Source: CAVVZJ01 sp963752755
GTDB lineage: Bacteria; Planctomycetota; Planctomycetia; Isosphaerales; Isosphaeraceae
Direction of reading: 5' to 3'
NCBI GenBank assembly: GCA_963752755.1
Contig: CAVVZJ010000003.1
Location: 620,001 to 684,000, forward strand
DNA length: 64,000 bases
A program made the position numbers and the translations under genes. Below are positions 28,680 to 37,971 of the stretch, piece after piece (position 1 is the stretch's first letter; each line of letters begins with the position of its first letter). The notes beneath the pieces are model-generated. The model was given only the letters and a program-made list of their open reading frames with translations, ran no database searches and was not told the DNA's origin.

Positions 28680-30116
28680 ATGCTCTGGCTACGACCGCTG
28701 CCAACCGACCTCCGGGCCGGTCTGACCCGTCGCCGCTGGCTCCAGGTCGGTCTCGGCAGTGCCCTCTTCGGCAGCCTGACCCGGCCGACACCGGCCGCCG
28801 ACGCGGCGTCCGATCGCATTCTCCACGGCTTCGGTCGCGCCCGGTCCTGCATCCTGATCTACCTCTTCGGCGGCCCTAGCCACCTCGACATCTGGGACCT
28901 CAAGCCCGACGCCCCCGACGGCATCCGCGGCGAGTTCCGGCCGATCCCGACGAACGTTCCCGGCATCGCCATCACCGAGCATCTCCCGCTCCTCGCCCAA
29001 CGCGCGGACCGGCTGGCGATCGTCCGCTCGATGACCCACGGCGACCCCTCCCACGGCTCCGCCTCCCACACGATGATGACCGGCCGACGCCCCCGCGCCC
29101 TCGGCGAGGTTGGCCCGACGCCCGACGACTTCCCCACCTTCGGCTCGGTCCTCGCCGACCGCCGACCGCCGAAGGGCTCGATCCCGCCTTATGTTTCCTT
29201 GCCCTGGAAGATCTCCACGAGCACCAACGTCGTCCCCGGCCAGGACGGCGGCTTCCTCGGCCAGGCGCTCGACCCCTTCCGCATCGCCGCCCCGCCCGCC
29301 ACGTATGACTTCTCCCCACCCGAACTGCGGCTCGACCCCAGGCTGAACCTCGACCGCCTCGACGCCCGCCGCGGCCTCCGCCAGTCGATCGAGTCAAACA
29401 CCCCCTTCGCCGACCCTCGCGCCTCCGAGGCCGCCGACGCCCTCTACCGCCGCGCCTTCGGCCTCTTCGCCGACCGTGCCTTCACCGACGCCTTCCGCCT
29501 CGACCGCGAGGACCCCCGCACCCGCGAGCGATACGGCCTCAACGCCTTCGGCCAGAGCCTCCTGCTCGCCCGCCGACTCGCCGAGGCCGGCGTGCCGATG
29601 ATCACGATTTACTGGCCCGACCGCACCGAGCCTGAGGCGTTCAACAACAACGGCGTGATCGACAAGGTCGCCGTCGCCGCCTGGGACACCCACGGCCACC
29701 ACGTCGGAGCCACACCCAATTTCCCGATGCTCCGCGACAAGAACCTGCCCCCGCTCGACCTCGCCTCCTCCGCCCTCCTCGACGACCTCTCCGCCCGCGG
29801 CCGACTCGACGAGACGCTCGTCGTCTGGACCGGCGAGTTCGGCCGTTCCCCCCGGATCAACGGCGACGCCGGCCGTGACCACTACGGCCATTGCTTCTCC
29901 TTGATGCTCTCCGGCGGCGGCCTCCGCGGCGGGATCGTCCACGGCTCCTCCGATCGGATCGGCGCCTACCCCGCCACCGACCCGGTCTCCCCGGCCCAGT
30001 TCGCCGCCACCCTCTACCACTGCCTCGGCCTCCGCCCGGACACCGAGATCCGCGACGCCCTCGGTCGGCCCTATCGACTCGCCGAGGCCTCGCCCGTCGC
30101 TGCGCTCCTCGCATGA
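28680..30116 (+). CDS. DUF1501 family protein (sulfatase-like fold, Tat-exported)
   Basis: About 478 residues. The ATG at 28680 is preceded by GGGGAGG at five bases, better than the ATG 18 bases upstream. A Tat-type signal is visible (TRRRWLQVGLGSALFGSL). DUF1501 hallmarks follow: ILIYLFGGPSHLDIWDLKP, SMTHGDPSHGSASHTMMTG, WDTHGHH and VVWTGEFGRSPRINGDAGRDH. These proteins share the alkaline phosphatase/sulfatase fold and are hugely expanded in planctomycetes, often next to DUF1549/DUF1553 cytochrome proteins. No such partner is here. The enzymatic role is unproven. The frame is intact. Confidence 0.93.
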   Translation: MLWLRPLPTDLRAGLTRRRWLQVGLGSALFGSLTRPTPAADAASDRILHGFGRARSCILIYLFGGPSHLDIWDLKPDAPDGIRGEFRPIPTNVPGIAITEHLPLLAQRADRLAIVRSMTHGDPSHGSASHTMMTGRRPRALGEVGPTPDDFPTFGSVLADRRPPKGSIPPYVSLPWKISTSTNVVPGQDGGFLGQALDPFRIAAPPATYDFSPPELRLDPRLNLDRLDARRGLRQSIESNTPFADPRASEAADALYRRAFGLFADRAFTDAFRLDREDPRTRERYGLNAFGQSLLLARRLAEAGVPMITIYWPDRTEPEAFNNNGVIDKVAVAAWDTHGHHVGATPNFPMLRDKNLPPLDLASSALLDDLSARGRLDETLVVWTGEFGRSPRINGDAGRDHYGHCFSLMLSGGGLRGGIVHGSSDRIGAYPATDPVSPAQFAATLYHCLGLRPDTEIRDALGRPYRLAEASPVAALLA

Positions 30117-30265
30117 ACCACGAGCTGTCGCTCAGCCTCCGGCGGATCTGACGTCCCTCGCCTTGCTGCCACTTCCGCCTGAGGCGCCGTCGTCTGGCTC
30201 GGACACCTCCACTCCAACCGCTTGCACGTTGACCGAGGCCGTTGAACCGTCCCACTCCCAGGAAA

Positions 30266-31000
30266 TTACATCTTCTCCTTGATCCCAGACTTCACCAGCC
30301 ACCAGTTCGCCGGGTAACTCGTCGCGAAGCCGACGATCATCGCCAGTTGCATCAGGAACCAGTAAGTGTACGTATTCGGTTCCGGCGGATGGTCGAAGAA
30401 GACGAGCCGGTTCAAGGCCATGAACCCGAACATGCCCACCTCGAAGGCGACGAGCGAGATCGTGTCGGCCTTAACCGCCGCCCAGAGGCCATCCTTGATG
30501 CCGAGGTTGCGCATCGGGGCGATCGTGAAGAACTGGAAGGCGACGCCAAACAGATACGCCAGCGCGAAATCGACGGCATAAGCCGTCAACAGCTTCGAGC
30601 CGAACCAGACGAAGCCAATCAGAAAAATCGCCGTTTCGCCGATCGTGTCGCCCAGGGTGCAACCGGCGCCGCAGTGGCTCGTGGCGACGAAGCAGGTCTG
30701 CCAGAACGGCTTCTCCGGCCCGTGGTGTCCGTGCCCACCCCCGTCGTCTCCGCCACCTTCTTCCTGTTTCCTGGCATGAGCGATCGCCTTCGGGCGTCCC
30801 ATGACCCAGTAGGCCCAGAGGCCGAACGGTCCGAAGTAAAGCGCCGTGATCGGCCAGACAACGTCCATGACCCACATCGGCTGCCAGCGGCCGGCGAGGA
30901 TGTCGATCAAGACCACGACGGCGCAGGCGATCGACAGCCAAATGAAGACCTGAGAGAGCGTTTGCAGCCAGTCGGGCGGCGCGACGGACAGCGACGACAT
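30266..31000 (-). CDS. DUF4396 domain membrane protein
   Basis: 244 residues with six or so hydrophobic helices. A cytoplasmic or periplasmic His/Gly-rich loop (DDGGGHGHHGPEK) precedes the conserved block TSHCGAGCTLGD typical of DUF4396. The ATG at 31000 is chosen because GGAGGT lies eight bases upstream; upstream codons do not look like protein. The Cys/His-rich core suggests metal contact (inference), but no transport activity has been assigned to the family as far as I know. It is downstream of and convergent with the DUF1501 gene. Confidence 0.85.
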   Translation of the reverse strand: MSSLSVAPPDWLQTLSQVFIWLSIACAVVVLIDILAGRWQPMWVMDVVWPITALYFGPFGLWAYWVMGRPKAIAHARKQEEGGGDDGGGHGHHGPEKPFWQTCFVATSHCGAGCTLGDTIGETAIFLIGFVWFGSKLLTAYAVDFALAYLFGVAFQFFTIAPMRNLGIKDGLWAAVKADTISLVAFEVGMFGFMALNRLVFFDHPPEPNTYTYWFLMQLAMIVGFATSYPANWWLVKSGIKEKM

Positions 31001-31158
31001 CGGCGGGACCTCCGGGTTACAGGCACGACTGCCCGTCCCCATCGCAAAGCCCGCGCCGAACCCCTCGTGAGCCGGAGGAAGTCCTGTGGTCTTGCCGATG
31101 GGATCGCGTTCCACCCAGAGCAGAGAGGCCCTCGGGAACCGTGCCGGTTCGGGTTCCC

Positions 31159-31539
31159 TCATGGCTCCGGAGGCGCCGGGGGATCGGACTCAACCGGGAG
31201 CCAGGGGCGACTCGCCGCGGATTGGTACTTCCAATACAGCGCCTCGTGATAGGCGATCCGCCGCTTTCGGTTCTCCTCGTAGGCTTGCCGTTCGACCGCC
31301 GAAGGCTTGGGCGTTTTCCGTGGCTCGCCGGATTTTGGATACCAGTAGCGCTCCCAGTACGTGGCGATCCAGGGAGCGCTCTCATCGGCGATGCCTTGAA
31401 GTTCTCCCGCGTGATCGCGAGCGCGGCTTCGGAAGAATTCACGGCGCTGCCTTGTCGCCTCCAGAGCCGTGACGACACCGATGATCGCGATGGCGATCAT
31501 CATCCGACGGACCGTGAACCGCATACGGGGCCATCGCAT
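31159..31539 (-). CDS. small planctomycete membrane protein with RFTVRRMM motif
   Basis: 126 residues. A basic segment MRFTVRRMMIAIAIIGV leads straight into a single transmembrane helix, then an Arg/Glu-rich helical domain containing ATYWERYWYPKSGE and ending PPAPPEP. The R-F/L-T-x-R-R-x-M + helix opening is very common in small planctomycete proteins of unknown function. A TATAAT box at 31561-31566 lies so close that a longer start at 31560 (TTG) would precede the transcript, hence the ATG at 31539. Confidence 0.7.
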   Translation of the reverse strand: MRWPRMRFTVRRMMIAIAIIGVVTALEATRQRREFFRSRARDHAGELQGIADESAPWIATYWERYWYPKSGEPRKTPKPSAVERQAYEENRKRRIAYHEALYWKYQSAASRPWLPVESDPPAPPEP

Positions 31540-31560
31540 GTCGTTTGGTTGCTCTGCCAA

Positions 31561-31566
31561 ATTATA
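31561..31566 (-). promoter_or_regulatory. candidate -10 box of the 31159-31539 gene
   Basis: TATAAT on the minus strand inside the most AT-rich 40 bases of the neighbourhood (31561-31600). A TTGATG 19 bases upstream is a weak -35. The box sits 21 bases before the ATG at 31539, giving a short leader. Confidence 0.45.
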
Positions 31567-31600
31567 AGATATTTTAAATTTACTACATCAACACAATTGG

Positions 31601-33158
31601 TCACGGCCGCCCGCCGGTCGCCTCGGTCATCTGACGCATCATCTCCCGTTCGGAGATCCCCGACCAGCAATGCCCGGCGCCCGGCTCGTACACGATCGAG
31701 CCTTCAAACGGCGGTTCGGCCCGCTGGAGGAAGGCGTCGAGACGATGGACGGCGTTGTTGAGGAAATAGTCGTCGGCCTCGCCGACCCAGATGTGCAGCT
31801 TGCCCCGGAGCCTGAGGGCGAGGGTGGGCCAGTCGCGTTCGAGGATCAGCCGGAGATCATACTTCTTCCAGTGCTCGGCCACCTCCCGACTGATCGCGCC
31901 CGATTTCGGGTCCCAAAGCGGGACCGGCCGGCCGTCGTCCCCGCGCGGGCCATACGTCGCGTTCCAGGCCCCCCACTGGCCGCCCGATAACGCCCAGGAA
32001 TCGCCCCGGCCGAGCACGTTTTCGAGCTGGCACTCGTGCCGCATCGTGTACTTCACGTCGCCCGAGACCTCCCGCGCCGCCGGCCGCTCGAAGCCGTGGG
32101 CGTTGACGTAGGCGTTGGCGTCTTCGTAGATATTCACGAGCTGGAACGACCGGAAATCGACGCTGTCCGGGCACGACGCCCAGGCGCCGTTGAAGAAGTC
32201 GGGATAGAAGACCTGCAACGCCAACGCGACCCAGCCGCCCGTCGATCCGCCGTCGAGCACGCGGGCGCGGCCCTCGCCGATCCCGCGAAAGGTGGATTCG
32301 ACGTACGGAATCAATTCTTGTGTGATCGCATCGCCATACGGACCATGATTGGCCGAGTTCACCTGATACGGATCGCCGAGCGGACCGGCGCCGTCGAGCT
32401 TCAGCAGGAGGAAGCGGGGCGTGTCGTCGGCCAGCCAGAGGCGTCGGAATTCGGAACCCTCGACCTCGACGGGCGGGATGTCGGTGAACCGCGAGCCGTA
32501 GCCGCCAATCTGGACGCGCAGCGGATAACGCCGGTCGGCCTCGCGATCGAAGCCGCGAGGGAGGATCAACGCAGCTCGGAGGAAGATCGGCCGGCCGTAA
32601 AAATCGCTGAGGAGTCGCGAGCGGATCTTGAGGTAACGGACCGATTCGGAATCGTCGGGCAATCGCTCGTCGGGCTCGCGGCGGGTCAATTCCAGCCGGA
32701 CGGTCCCGCCGCGGGACGGATCGAGGCGGACGGGGACGGGCACGCTGGAGAGGTCGCCGGGGGCGTTGACGAGGTTGAGATCGGAGTTGCGGTGCAGGAT
32801 GGCTTGCGCGAGGTACTCACCGGGCGGAAGGTGGTCGAGACTGGAGATCGGGAAGAGGGCCGAGCGGTCGTCGAGCGCGGCCGATTCGCCGGGAGCGAGG
32901 CCTTCAACGTCGCGGCCGAGCAGCGGCGGGGCATTCATCCCGGTCCGGCCGATCGCGAAACGCGGCTCGCGACCGCGACGCCCGCGGGGGTCGAGTACGA
33001 CGAGCAAGCGACCGGAGACGGGGCCCGTTGTGAAGCCCGGCGCCAGCCGCACCTCAAACCGCAAGGTCGAGGCCGGCGCCTGGGCAACGACTTCGGGCGA
33101 CCGTGGCCGTGGCGAGCGCCACTGGCAGGATCGCGGACATGCGCAGTCGCGTGCTCAT
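31601..33158 (-). CDS. secreted esterase-type alpha/beta hydrolase (one frameshift)
   Basis: About 518 residues. The ATG at 33158 follows GAGGACG and opens a signal peptide (MSTRLRMSAILPVALATATV). The frame changes near 33095 and continues (QAPASTLRFEVRLAPGFTTG). The N-terminal 150 residues are a beta-rich domain. The catalytic domain has YPLRVQIGGYGSRFTD, the nucleophile elbow DGGSTGGW (Ser within G-x-S-x-G), HIWVGEADDYFLNN (probable acid) and GAGHCWSG (probable His). This matches the esterase D/putative-esterase (feruloyl- or PHB depolymerase-like) group. It probably acts on an external ester or polymer. It is upstream-adjacent to an SDR gene (25 bases), possibly co-transcribed. Confidence 0.8.
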
Positions 33159-33182
33159 GGCGTTCTTCGTCCTCGAACCGGC

Positions 33183-34010
33183 CTATTCCTCGACACCCGC
33201 CCACGCATCGTCCTTCGGCACGAACCCAAGTCGACCCTGGGCCTCGGCCAGGCTCCAGCGGGTGCCGCGGTTGCGTGACATGCCGTTGACGATCAGGGCC
33301 TCGCCCGGCTCCATCGGCGCCTCGACGGCGCGGGTGAACAGGCCGATGGCGTCGGCGTTCGAGAGCCAGAGTCCGCGCGACCAGTCGTCCGGCAGGGTCC
33401 CCGGCCGGTTCTCCCCCGGCTGGACCCAGCCGATCCGCAGCCCCACGAAGCTCAGGCCGGAGGCCCGTGCCAGGCTGATTCCGAGCCGCTCGCCCCAGAG
33501 CTTCGCGGCGCCGTAGGGCGAGTCGGGCAGGGGGGTCAGCGCGGTCGTGATCGGGGTTTCGGGCCGGTCGCGATAGCCGCCCATGGCGTGGTTCGAGCTG
33601 GCGAAGATCAGGCGATCAACACCCGACACCGACGCGGCGTGGAAGACGTTGGCCAGGGCGTCGAGGTTCGGGCCGATCAGGTCTTCCCAGGGCGCCGGCT
33701 GGTTCGGGTTTGCGGCGAGGTGGATGACGACGTCGGCCTCGTCGAACAGCTCGACCCACGACTCGTCCCACTCGGCCAGGTCGGCGACGATCAGGTCGGG
33801 ATCGTCCGGGTCGGGTTGGCGGTCGATCAGGATCAAGTCATAGATCTCCCGCCAGGCGCGGTGCAGCTTCTTCCCGATGTTGCCCGAGGCGCCGGTGATG
33901 AGCACGGTGCGCGGCTCATCAGCCCCGAGGAATCCCTCGTCCTCCAGTTGGATGATCGGCAGGTCGCTGGTCTCGGGCCAGTCAGAGGAGGTCGGTCCCT
34001 CGGTGCTCAT
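33183..34010 (-). CDS. NAD(P)-dependent epimerase/dehydratase (extended SDR)
   Basis: 275 residues. The Rossmann motif TVLITGASGNIG is near residue 34, the Asp-binding end LILIDRQPD follows, then HLAANP, the catalytic region FASSNHAMGGY and the active PYGAAKLWGE (YxxxK), then LRIGWVQPGEN. Substrates of the family are nucleotide sugars or uronates; uronate dehydrogenase-like proteins have this SSNH/YGxxK combination, but I cannot fix the substrate. The ATG at 34010 follows GAGGACG and lies seven bases after the SGNH hydrolase stop, so the two form an operon. The frame is intact. Confidence 0.88.
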   Translation of the reverse strand: MSTEGPTSSDWPETSDLPIIQLEDEGFLGADEPRTVLITGASGNIGKKLHRAWREIYDLILIDRQPDPDDPDLIVADLAEWDESWVELFDEADVVIHLAANPNQPAPWEDLIGPNLDALANVFHAASVSGVDRLIFASSNHAMGGYRDRPETPITTALTPLPDSPYGAAKLWGERLGISLARASGLSFVGLRIGWVQPGENRPGTLPDDWSRGLWLSNADAIGLFTRAVEAPMEPGEALIVNGMSRNRGTRWSLAEAQGRLGFVPKDDAWAGVEE

Positions 34011-34017
34011 GGCGTCC

Positions 34018-34995
34018 TCAACGGCGCGAGGCATGGGCGGCGACCGCCCGGGCGTAATGGACGATCTGCCCCGGAGCCAGCGGCGCGACCCGCGCACCGA
34101 ACTGGTTGTCGATCGCCTCGATGAACGCATCGGCGATCAGACCCTGACCGATCGTGCCGACGTGAAGGCCATCGGCGAGGTAGAGGTGCTGGTAGCCGTC
34201 GCCCGGGTTAACCAGGTCGAGTGTCGTGCCATCGAACGGGACCGCGGCCGCCCCCGAGTTTGTGATCGTCGCGTTCAACTGGGCCAGATCCGCCAGGGCG
34301 ATGCGGTCGCTCCGGGCCGCCACGTCGCGGATATGCTGGTCGTAAGCTTGCAAACCCTGTTCGATGATCCGGGCCAGGACGTTGGCACCGGGCAGGTTCG
34401 CGAACTGGCGGGCCAGTGGGAGGCTGGTGAGGTCCGGCACGGTCGCCACGACCAGCCGGACCTGAGGATTGGCCGCCAGGAGCGACACGACGGCCTGGTC
34501 GAAGTTGCTCGCGGATCTCGCCGTGAGCCCGGCCACCTCGGCCCCGACTTGCTCCGGCGACGCCGCACCCCCCGAAAGTGCCAGCCGCTCGGCATAGTGG
34601 AGGAAGTCGTCACCCCCGAAAAAGAGCCAGGCGTAGTCGATGCGACCCGTCGCCACCTGCTGCACCAGTCCGGGGAGTTGTGACCCGACCACGTCCGACG
34701 ATCCCGCCTCCGAACGTGCCCAGTTGAACGCGAAGCCTCCGTTCCTTGGCTCGCCCCAACCGCCAGCGCGGAGCGGCCCGAACCGCACCTTCCGCGTCGC
34801 CGCCAGCATCTCCACCCAGTTCCTCGCCTGCGACCGGTCCGGCGGGTAGAACCGGTACTCGTCGGTATAGCTATCCCCCAGCGCCCCCACGACCGGCACC
34901 GCCGCCCGGCTCATCACCACGCGACCTTCCAGCGACTCGAAGCCCGGTACGCGGTTTTTGCCCGGCCCATAACTGGCCCCTCCACTTTCGCTCAC
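34018..34995 (-). CDS. SGNH/GDSL hydrolase with planctomycete surface signal
   Basis: 325 residues. Near the N-terminus FESLEGRVVMS resembles the LExR sorting motif. GDSL block I follows as GALGDSYTDEY (about residues 38-48). Block III reads FFGGDDFLHY, with Asp-Asp in place of the usual Asn-Asp. Block V is LADGLHVGTIGQ with the catalytic Asp and His. Expected reaction: hydrolysis of an ester or acetyl group outside the cell. It is operonic with the downstream SDR. The GGDD variation may alter the oxyanion hole. The frame is intact. Confidence 0.85.
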   Translation of the reverse strand: MSESGGASYGPGKNRVPGFESLEGRVVMSRAAVPVVGALGDSYTDEYRFYPPDRSQARNWVEMLAATRKVRFGPLRAGGWGEPRNGGFAFNWARSEAGSSDVVGSQLPGLVQQVATGRIDYAWLFFGGDDFLHYAERLALSGGAASPEQVGAEVAGLTARSASNFDQAVVSLLAANPQVRLVVATVPDLTSLPLARQFANLPGANVLARIIEQGLQAYDQHIRDVAARSDRIALADLAQLNATITNSGAAAVPFDGTTLDLVNPGDGYQHLYLADGLHVGTIGQGLIADAFIEAIDNQFGARVAPLAPGQIVHYARAVAAHASRR

Positions 34996-35103
34996 ACCTC
35001 GCCTTGACCGAAACCACCCAGTTCGCCACGCAAACCTAACACGCTAACCCGGCCACCGCAACCGGGCCATTCCCCGACGGCGGGCCCCTCATTCGGCGGG
35101 CGA

Positions 35104-36075
35104 TCAACCCGAACCTCCACCCAGGATGCGACGCAATGGCTCCGGCGCCAGGTTCCCCCCACTGAGCATCAAGCCGACCCGTTTCCCCGCCAGTTCCCCC
35201 CGCCGCTTCGCCGCCGCCGCGACAGCCGCCGCCCCCGCTCCCTCGGCGACCTGGTGCGTCGTCTGGAAGATGCAGCGGATCGACTCGGCCAGTTCGTCGT
35301 CGTTGACGGTCAATACCTCATCGACGAAGTGCGGCAGCCATTCCAGGGTCAGGTCAAACGGCTCTCTCGTGGCCAGCCCCTCGGCGAAGGTGGCGACTGC
35401 GTCCGTCGTGACCCTCCGCCGTTCCTTCCACGACCGATAGACCGCCGGTGCCCCCTCCGCCTGCACCGCGATGACCCGGATCGCCGGGTTCACCGCGCGA
35501 GCCACCACCCCCGCCCCGATCGCCCCGCTCCCGCCGCCCATCGGCACGAGCAACACCTCCAGCTCCGGCATCGCTTCGAGCAACTCCAGCGCCGCCGTCG
35601 CTACCCCCGTCACCAGCAACGGCTCGATCGAGTGGACATACCGCACTCCCTCCCGCCCCGCGTGCTCCTCGCAAGCCGCCCTGGCCTCGTCGAAGTCCCG
35701 ACCGACCTGCACGACCTCCGCCCCCAGCGCCCTCGTGGCGGCGACCTTCCTCGGGTTGGCCACCTCCGGCATGAAGATCGTCGCCGGTGCCCGGAAGATC
35801 CTCGCCGCGAACGCCACCGACTGCGCATGATTGCCTGTCGACGCCGCCACGACCCCCCGGGCCCGCTCTTCCTCCTCCAGTGACGCGATCAGGTTGACCC
35901 CTCCGCGCACCTTGAACGCCCCCGTTGGGTTCAGGTTCTCACACTTGAGCACCGCCCGACACCCCAGCACCTCTCCCAGGACCGCCGATTCCACCACAGG
36001 CGTCGGCCTCAGATGCGGCGCGATCGCCCGTCGGGCGAGGAAGACGTCGGCGAGAGTGGGCAGGGGAGTGGTCAT
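35104..36075 (-). CDS. threonine/serine dehydratase (PLP fold type II)
   Basis: 323 residues, the usual length of the catabolic-type (TdcB-like) enzyme without the C-terminal ACT regulatory domain of IlvA. The PLP lysine lies in NPTGAFKVRGG (about residues 50-60), AASTGNHAQSVAFAA is the Asn loop, and the glycine-rich phosphate loop is VPMGGGSGAIGAG. It deaminates L-threonine to 2-oxobutanoate or L-serine to pyruvate in the cytoplasm. A serine racemase-like activity is an alternative for this family. It stands alone between the SGNH gene and a glycosyltransferase-like gene. Confidence 0.92.
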   Translation of the reverse strand: MTTPLPTLADVFLARRAIAPHLRPTPVVESAVLGEVLGCRAVLKCENLNPTGAFKVRGGVNLIASLEEEERARGVVAASTGNHAQSVAFAARIFRAPATIFMPEVANPRKVAATRALGAEVVQVGRDFDEARAACEEHAGREGVRYVHSIEPLLVTGVATAALELLEAMPELEVLLVPMGGGSGAIGAGVVARAVNPAIRVIAVQAEGAPAVYRSWKERRRVTTDAVATFAEGLATREPFDLTLEWLPHFVDEVLTVNDDELAESIRCIFQTTHQVAEGAGAAAVAAAAKRRGELAGKRVGLMLSGGNLAPEPLRRILGGGSG

Positions 36076-36141
36076 CGGTCGGGTACTCGAGAAAACCGTT
36101 CCGCGATGGAGAAGATTCCAAGCCCCAACAAAGCACGCCGT

Positions 36142-37106
36142 CTATCTCACGGCCTCGAAGAACCGATGTAAATAATAGCGTGCCAGCTGGTCGCGGTGCA
36201 GGTATCGGTCGAAGTAGTCGCGCGCGTTCCGGGCAATCCGGGTCCGTTCCCGATCGTCGGCGAGATAGCGGCGGCAGAGGGGGACGAGATCGGACAGATC
36301 TGGTTTGCAATAAACAATATGTTCACCATCGACCAGCGGGACCGGAAACTCCGTGCGAGGCTTCGGGCCGATGACGCAGACGCCGATGGAGAGATAGTCG
36401 ATCAGGCGGAAACAGAAGTCGCCGTTCCCGGGGAGGTCGATCCCGATCTTCGTCCGTGCCATGTCCCGCAGATACCGGCTGTTCCGGACATACCGCGTCC
36501 CCCCCACATAGCCAAGGTCGGGCACTCCGACAGCAGATCCATCGCCTTTTGACGCACCTCCGCAGCAAAGGTGAGCCCGAATCGGCCATAAATATTATAA
36601 AGCTTTGGTTCGCGCTCAGCATTCCGCCGGAGCCTCGAAAGAAATCGATACGAATACGGCGAGGCGACGGGATAGCCTCCCGGGATGATCCTGGCGTCGC
36701 CATAGCCGTCCCGCCGGAATTGCATCTTGAAGTAACAGGTCGCCTCGCCGAGCACCGGCTCGCAAATCCGGTCCATGTAATCCGAGAAGTCGATGACGAC
36801 GCGATGCACTTTGCCCTGATACGAGAAGCGGGTCACAACGATCCCTTCCGCGCCCGGCTCCTGGGCGATGGCGGTCCGCTCCACCCGGACGACCTGGCGC
36901 AATGCGGTCAGGAGATGCCGCATCCAGAGGACCGTCGGCCCCCAGTTGTAGGCTGTCGGCCATTCGATGACCAGTCCCGAGACGCTCGCGGGCAATTCCC
37001 AGGAAGGTTCGCTCGTCGAGACGTGCTCCTCGTGCAACCTCCACACCAGCTCGACCAGAACATCGTCAAGGTTCTTAATCGCATTAACATAACGAGACAG
37101 TCCCAT
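36142..37106 (-). CDS. glycosyltransferase family 1-like protein (one frameshift)
   Basis: About 320 residues. The N-terminal portion (MGLSRYVNAIKNLDDVLVEL) leads to blocks such as VVIDFSDYMDRICEPVLGEA and IIPGGYPVASPYSYRFLSRL. The C-terminal portion has a donor-binding-like region, ARTKIGIDLPGNGDFCFRL then IDYLSIGVCVIGPKPRTEFP and CKPDLSDLVPLCRRYLAD, as in GT4/GT1-type enzymes that end in DYFDRYLHRD. The two portions are joined over a frameshift near 36515. It probably transfers a sugar in surface glycan synthesis; the substrate is unknown. No other glycan gene is next to it. Confidence 0.65.
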
Positions 37107-37971
37107 CGCGTCTGGTCTCGGGGCGATTTCGGGGGTGTCGGACAGCAGGGTTGAGCGGCGGAAGCCCGAGGCATTTCTGGTGCCATCGAGCCGTGCCTAA
37201 ACAGAGCCACGACGCCGTCGCCCTGCCACCTGTCGAAGCAGGGCGGACGAAGGCTTGGGTTCGTTTCGTCACGACCCGAGTTCGTTTCGTCAAGGCGTCA
37301 AGGTCGCTGCGATTTGCCCGGTGTGACGTCGGGTTCGTTTTGTAAGGCGGTCGGAGGGTGTTGGGTTCGTTTCGAAAATTGCCCAGTTTAACGCTCGGGT
37401 TCGTTTCGTCGGCGGAGGGATGATCCACCACAGAGGATACGGAGGGCACGGGAGATAGACAAAAAACGCAGGCAATGGCGAATGGAGGAGCTTTGCGTTG
37501 TTCGGGTGCTTGTGTTGAGAGTCCCACGCGGTACGCGAGGCGAACACTTCCGAGGGCCGAATTGCCAAAGAGCCGGTTTTGTGGGCGCGGACGCCGAACG
37601 CGGAGGTGCCGACGCCCTCAACCTCTCGGGTGGTGAAATGGCACCGCGAACCGGCGGGTATTCCGGGCGATTCTCATCATCGCGGCGAAGGGACGGGACC
37701 GAGCACGGCCCCGGAGCCGCAGGCCCGCACCGGGGCACGTTCCGCGGCGCTCCACCTGGCCCCGGCCGCCCGAATCGGGTGACAGGCGACACGCAGACGA
37801 ACTCAAATCCATGAAATCCGTCACTTTTCGCAGTTGACGCCTCACGCGTCTGAACATGGCCACGAGGACGTGGCCATGCCACCCGGCCCGGCGGCGTACC
37901 ACCCATCGATTCGGTGCGTCCACGACGCATCCGCCCCGGCTTCCATGTTCGTTCGCGATCCCTGGTCCGCC
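37107..37971. other. long intergenic region with degenerate TTCGTTTCGT repeats
   Basis: About 865 bases without a supported gene. The left part holds five interspersed copies of GGGTTCGTTTCGTC-like words (listed separately). A G/C-rich unassigned stretch follows to the end of the Asp-box gene. Confidence 0.5.
37256..37410 (-). repeat. interspersed ACGAAACGAACCC repeats (five copies)
   Basis: The word GGGTTCGTTTCGT (minus: ACGAAACGAACCC) or a near match occurs at 37256, 37277, 37331, 37363 and 37397, separated by 21, 54, 32 and 34 bases of unrelated sequence. Spacing is irregular and spacers share nothing, so it is not a CRISPR array or a simple tandem repeat. Confidence 0.75.

Noticed and set aside
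37256..37410. CRISPR or attachment-site array
   Set aside because: The words are only 13-14 bases, the gaps vary from 21 to 54, and no cas, integrase or tRNA gene is nearby.
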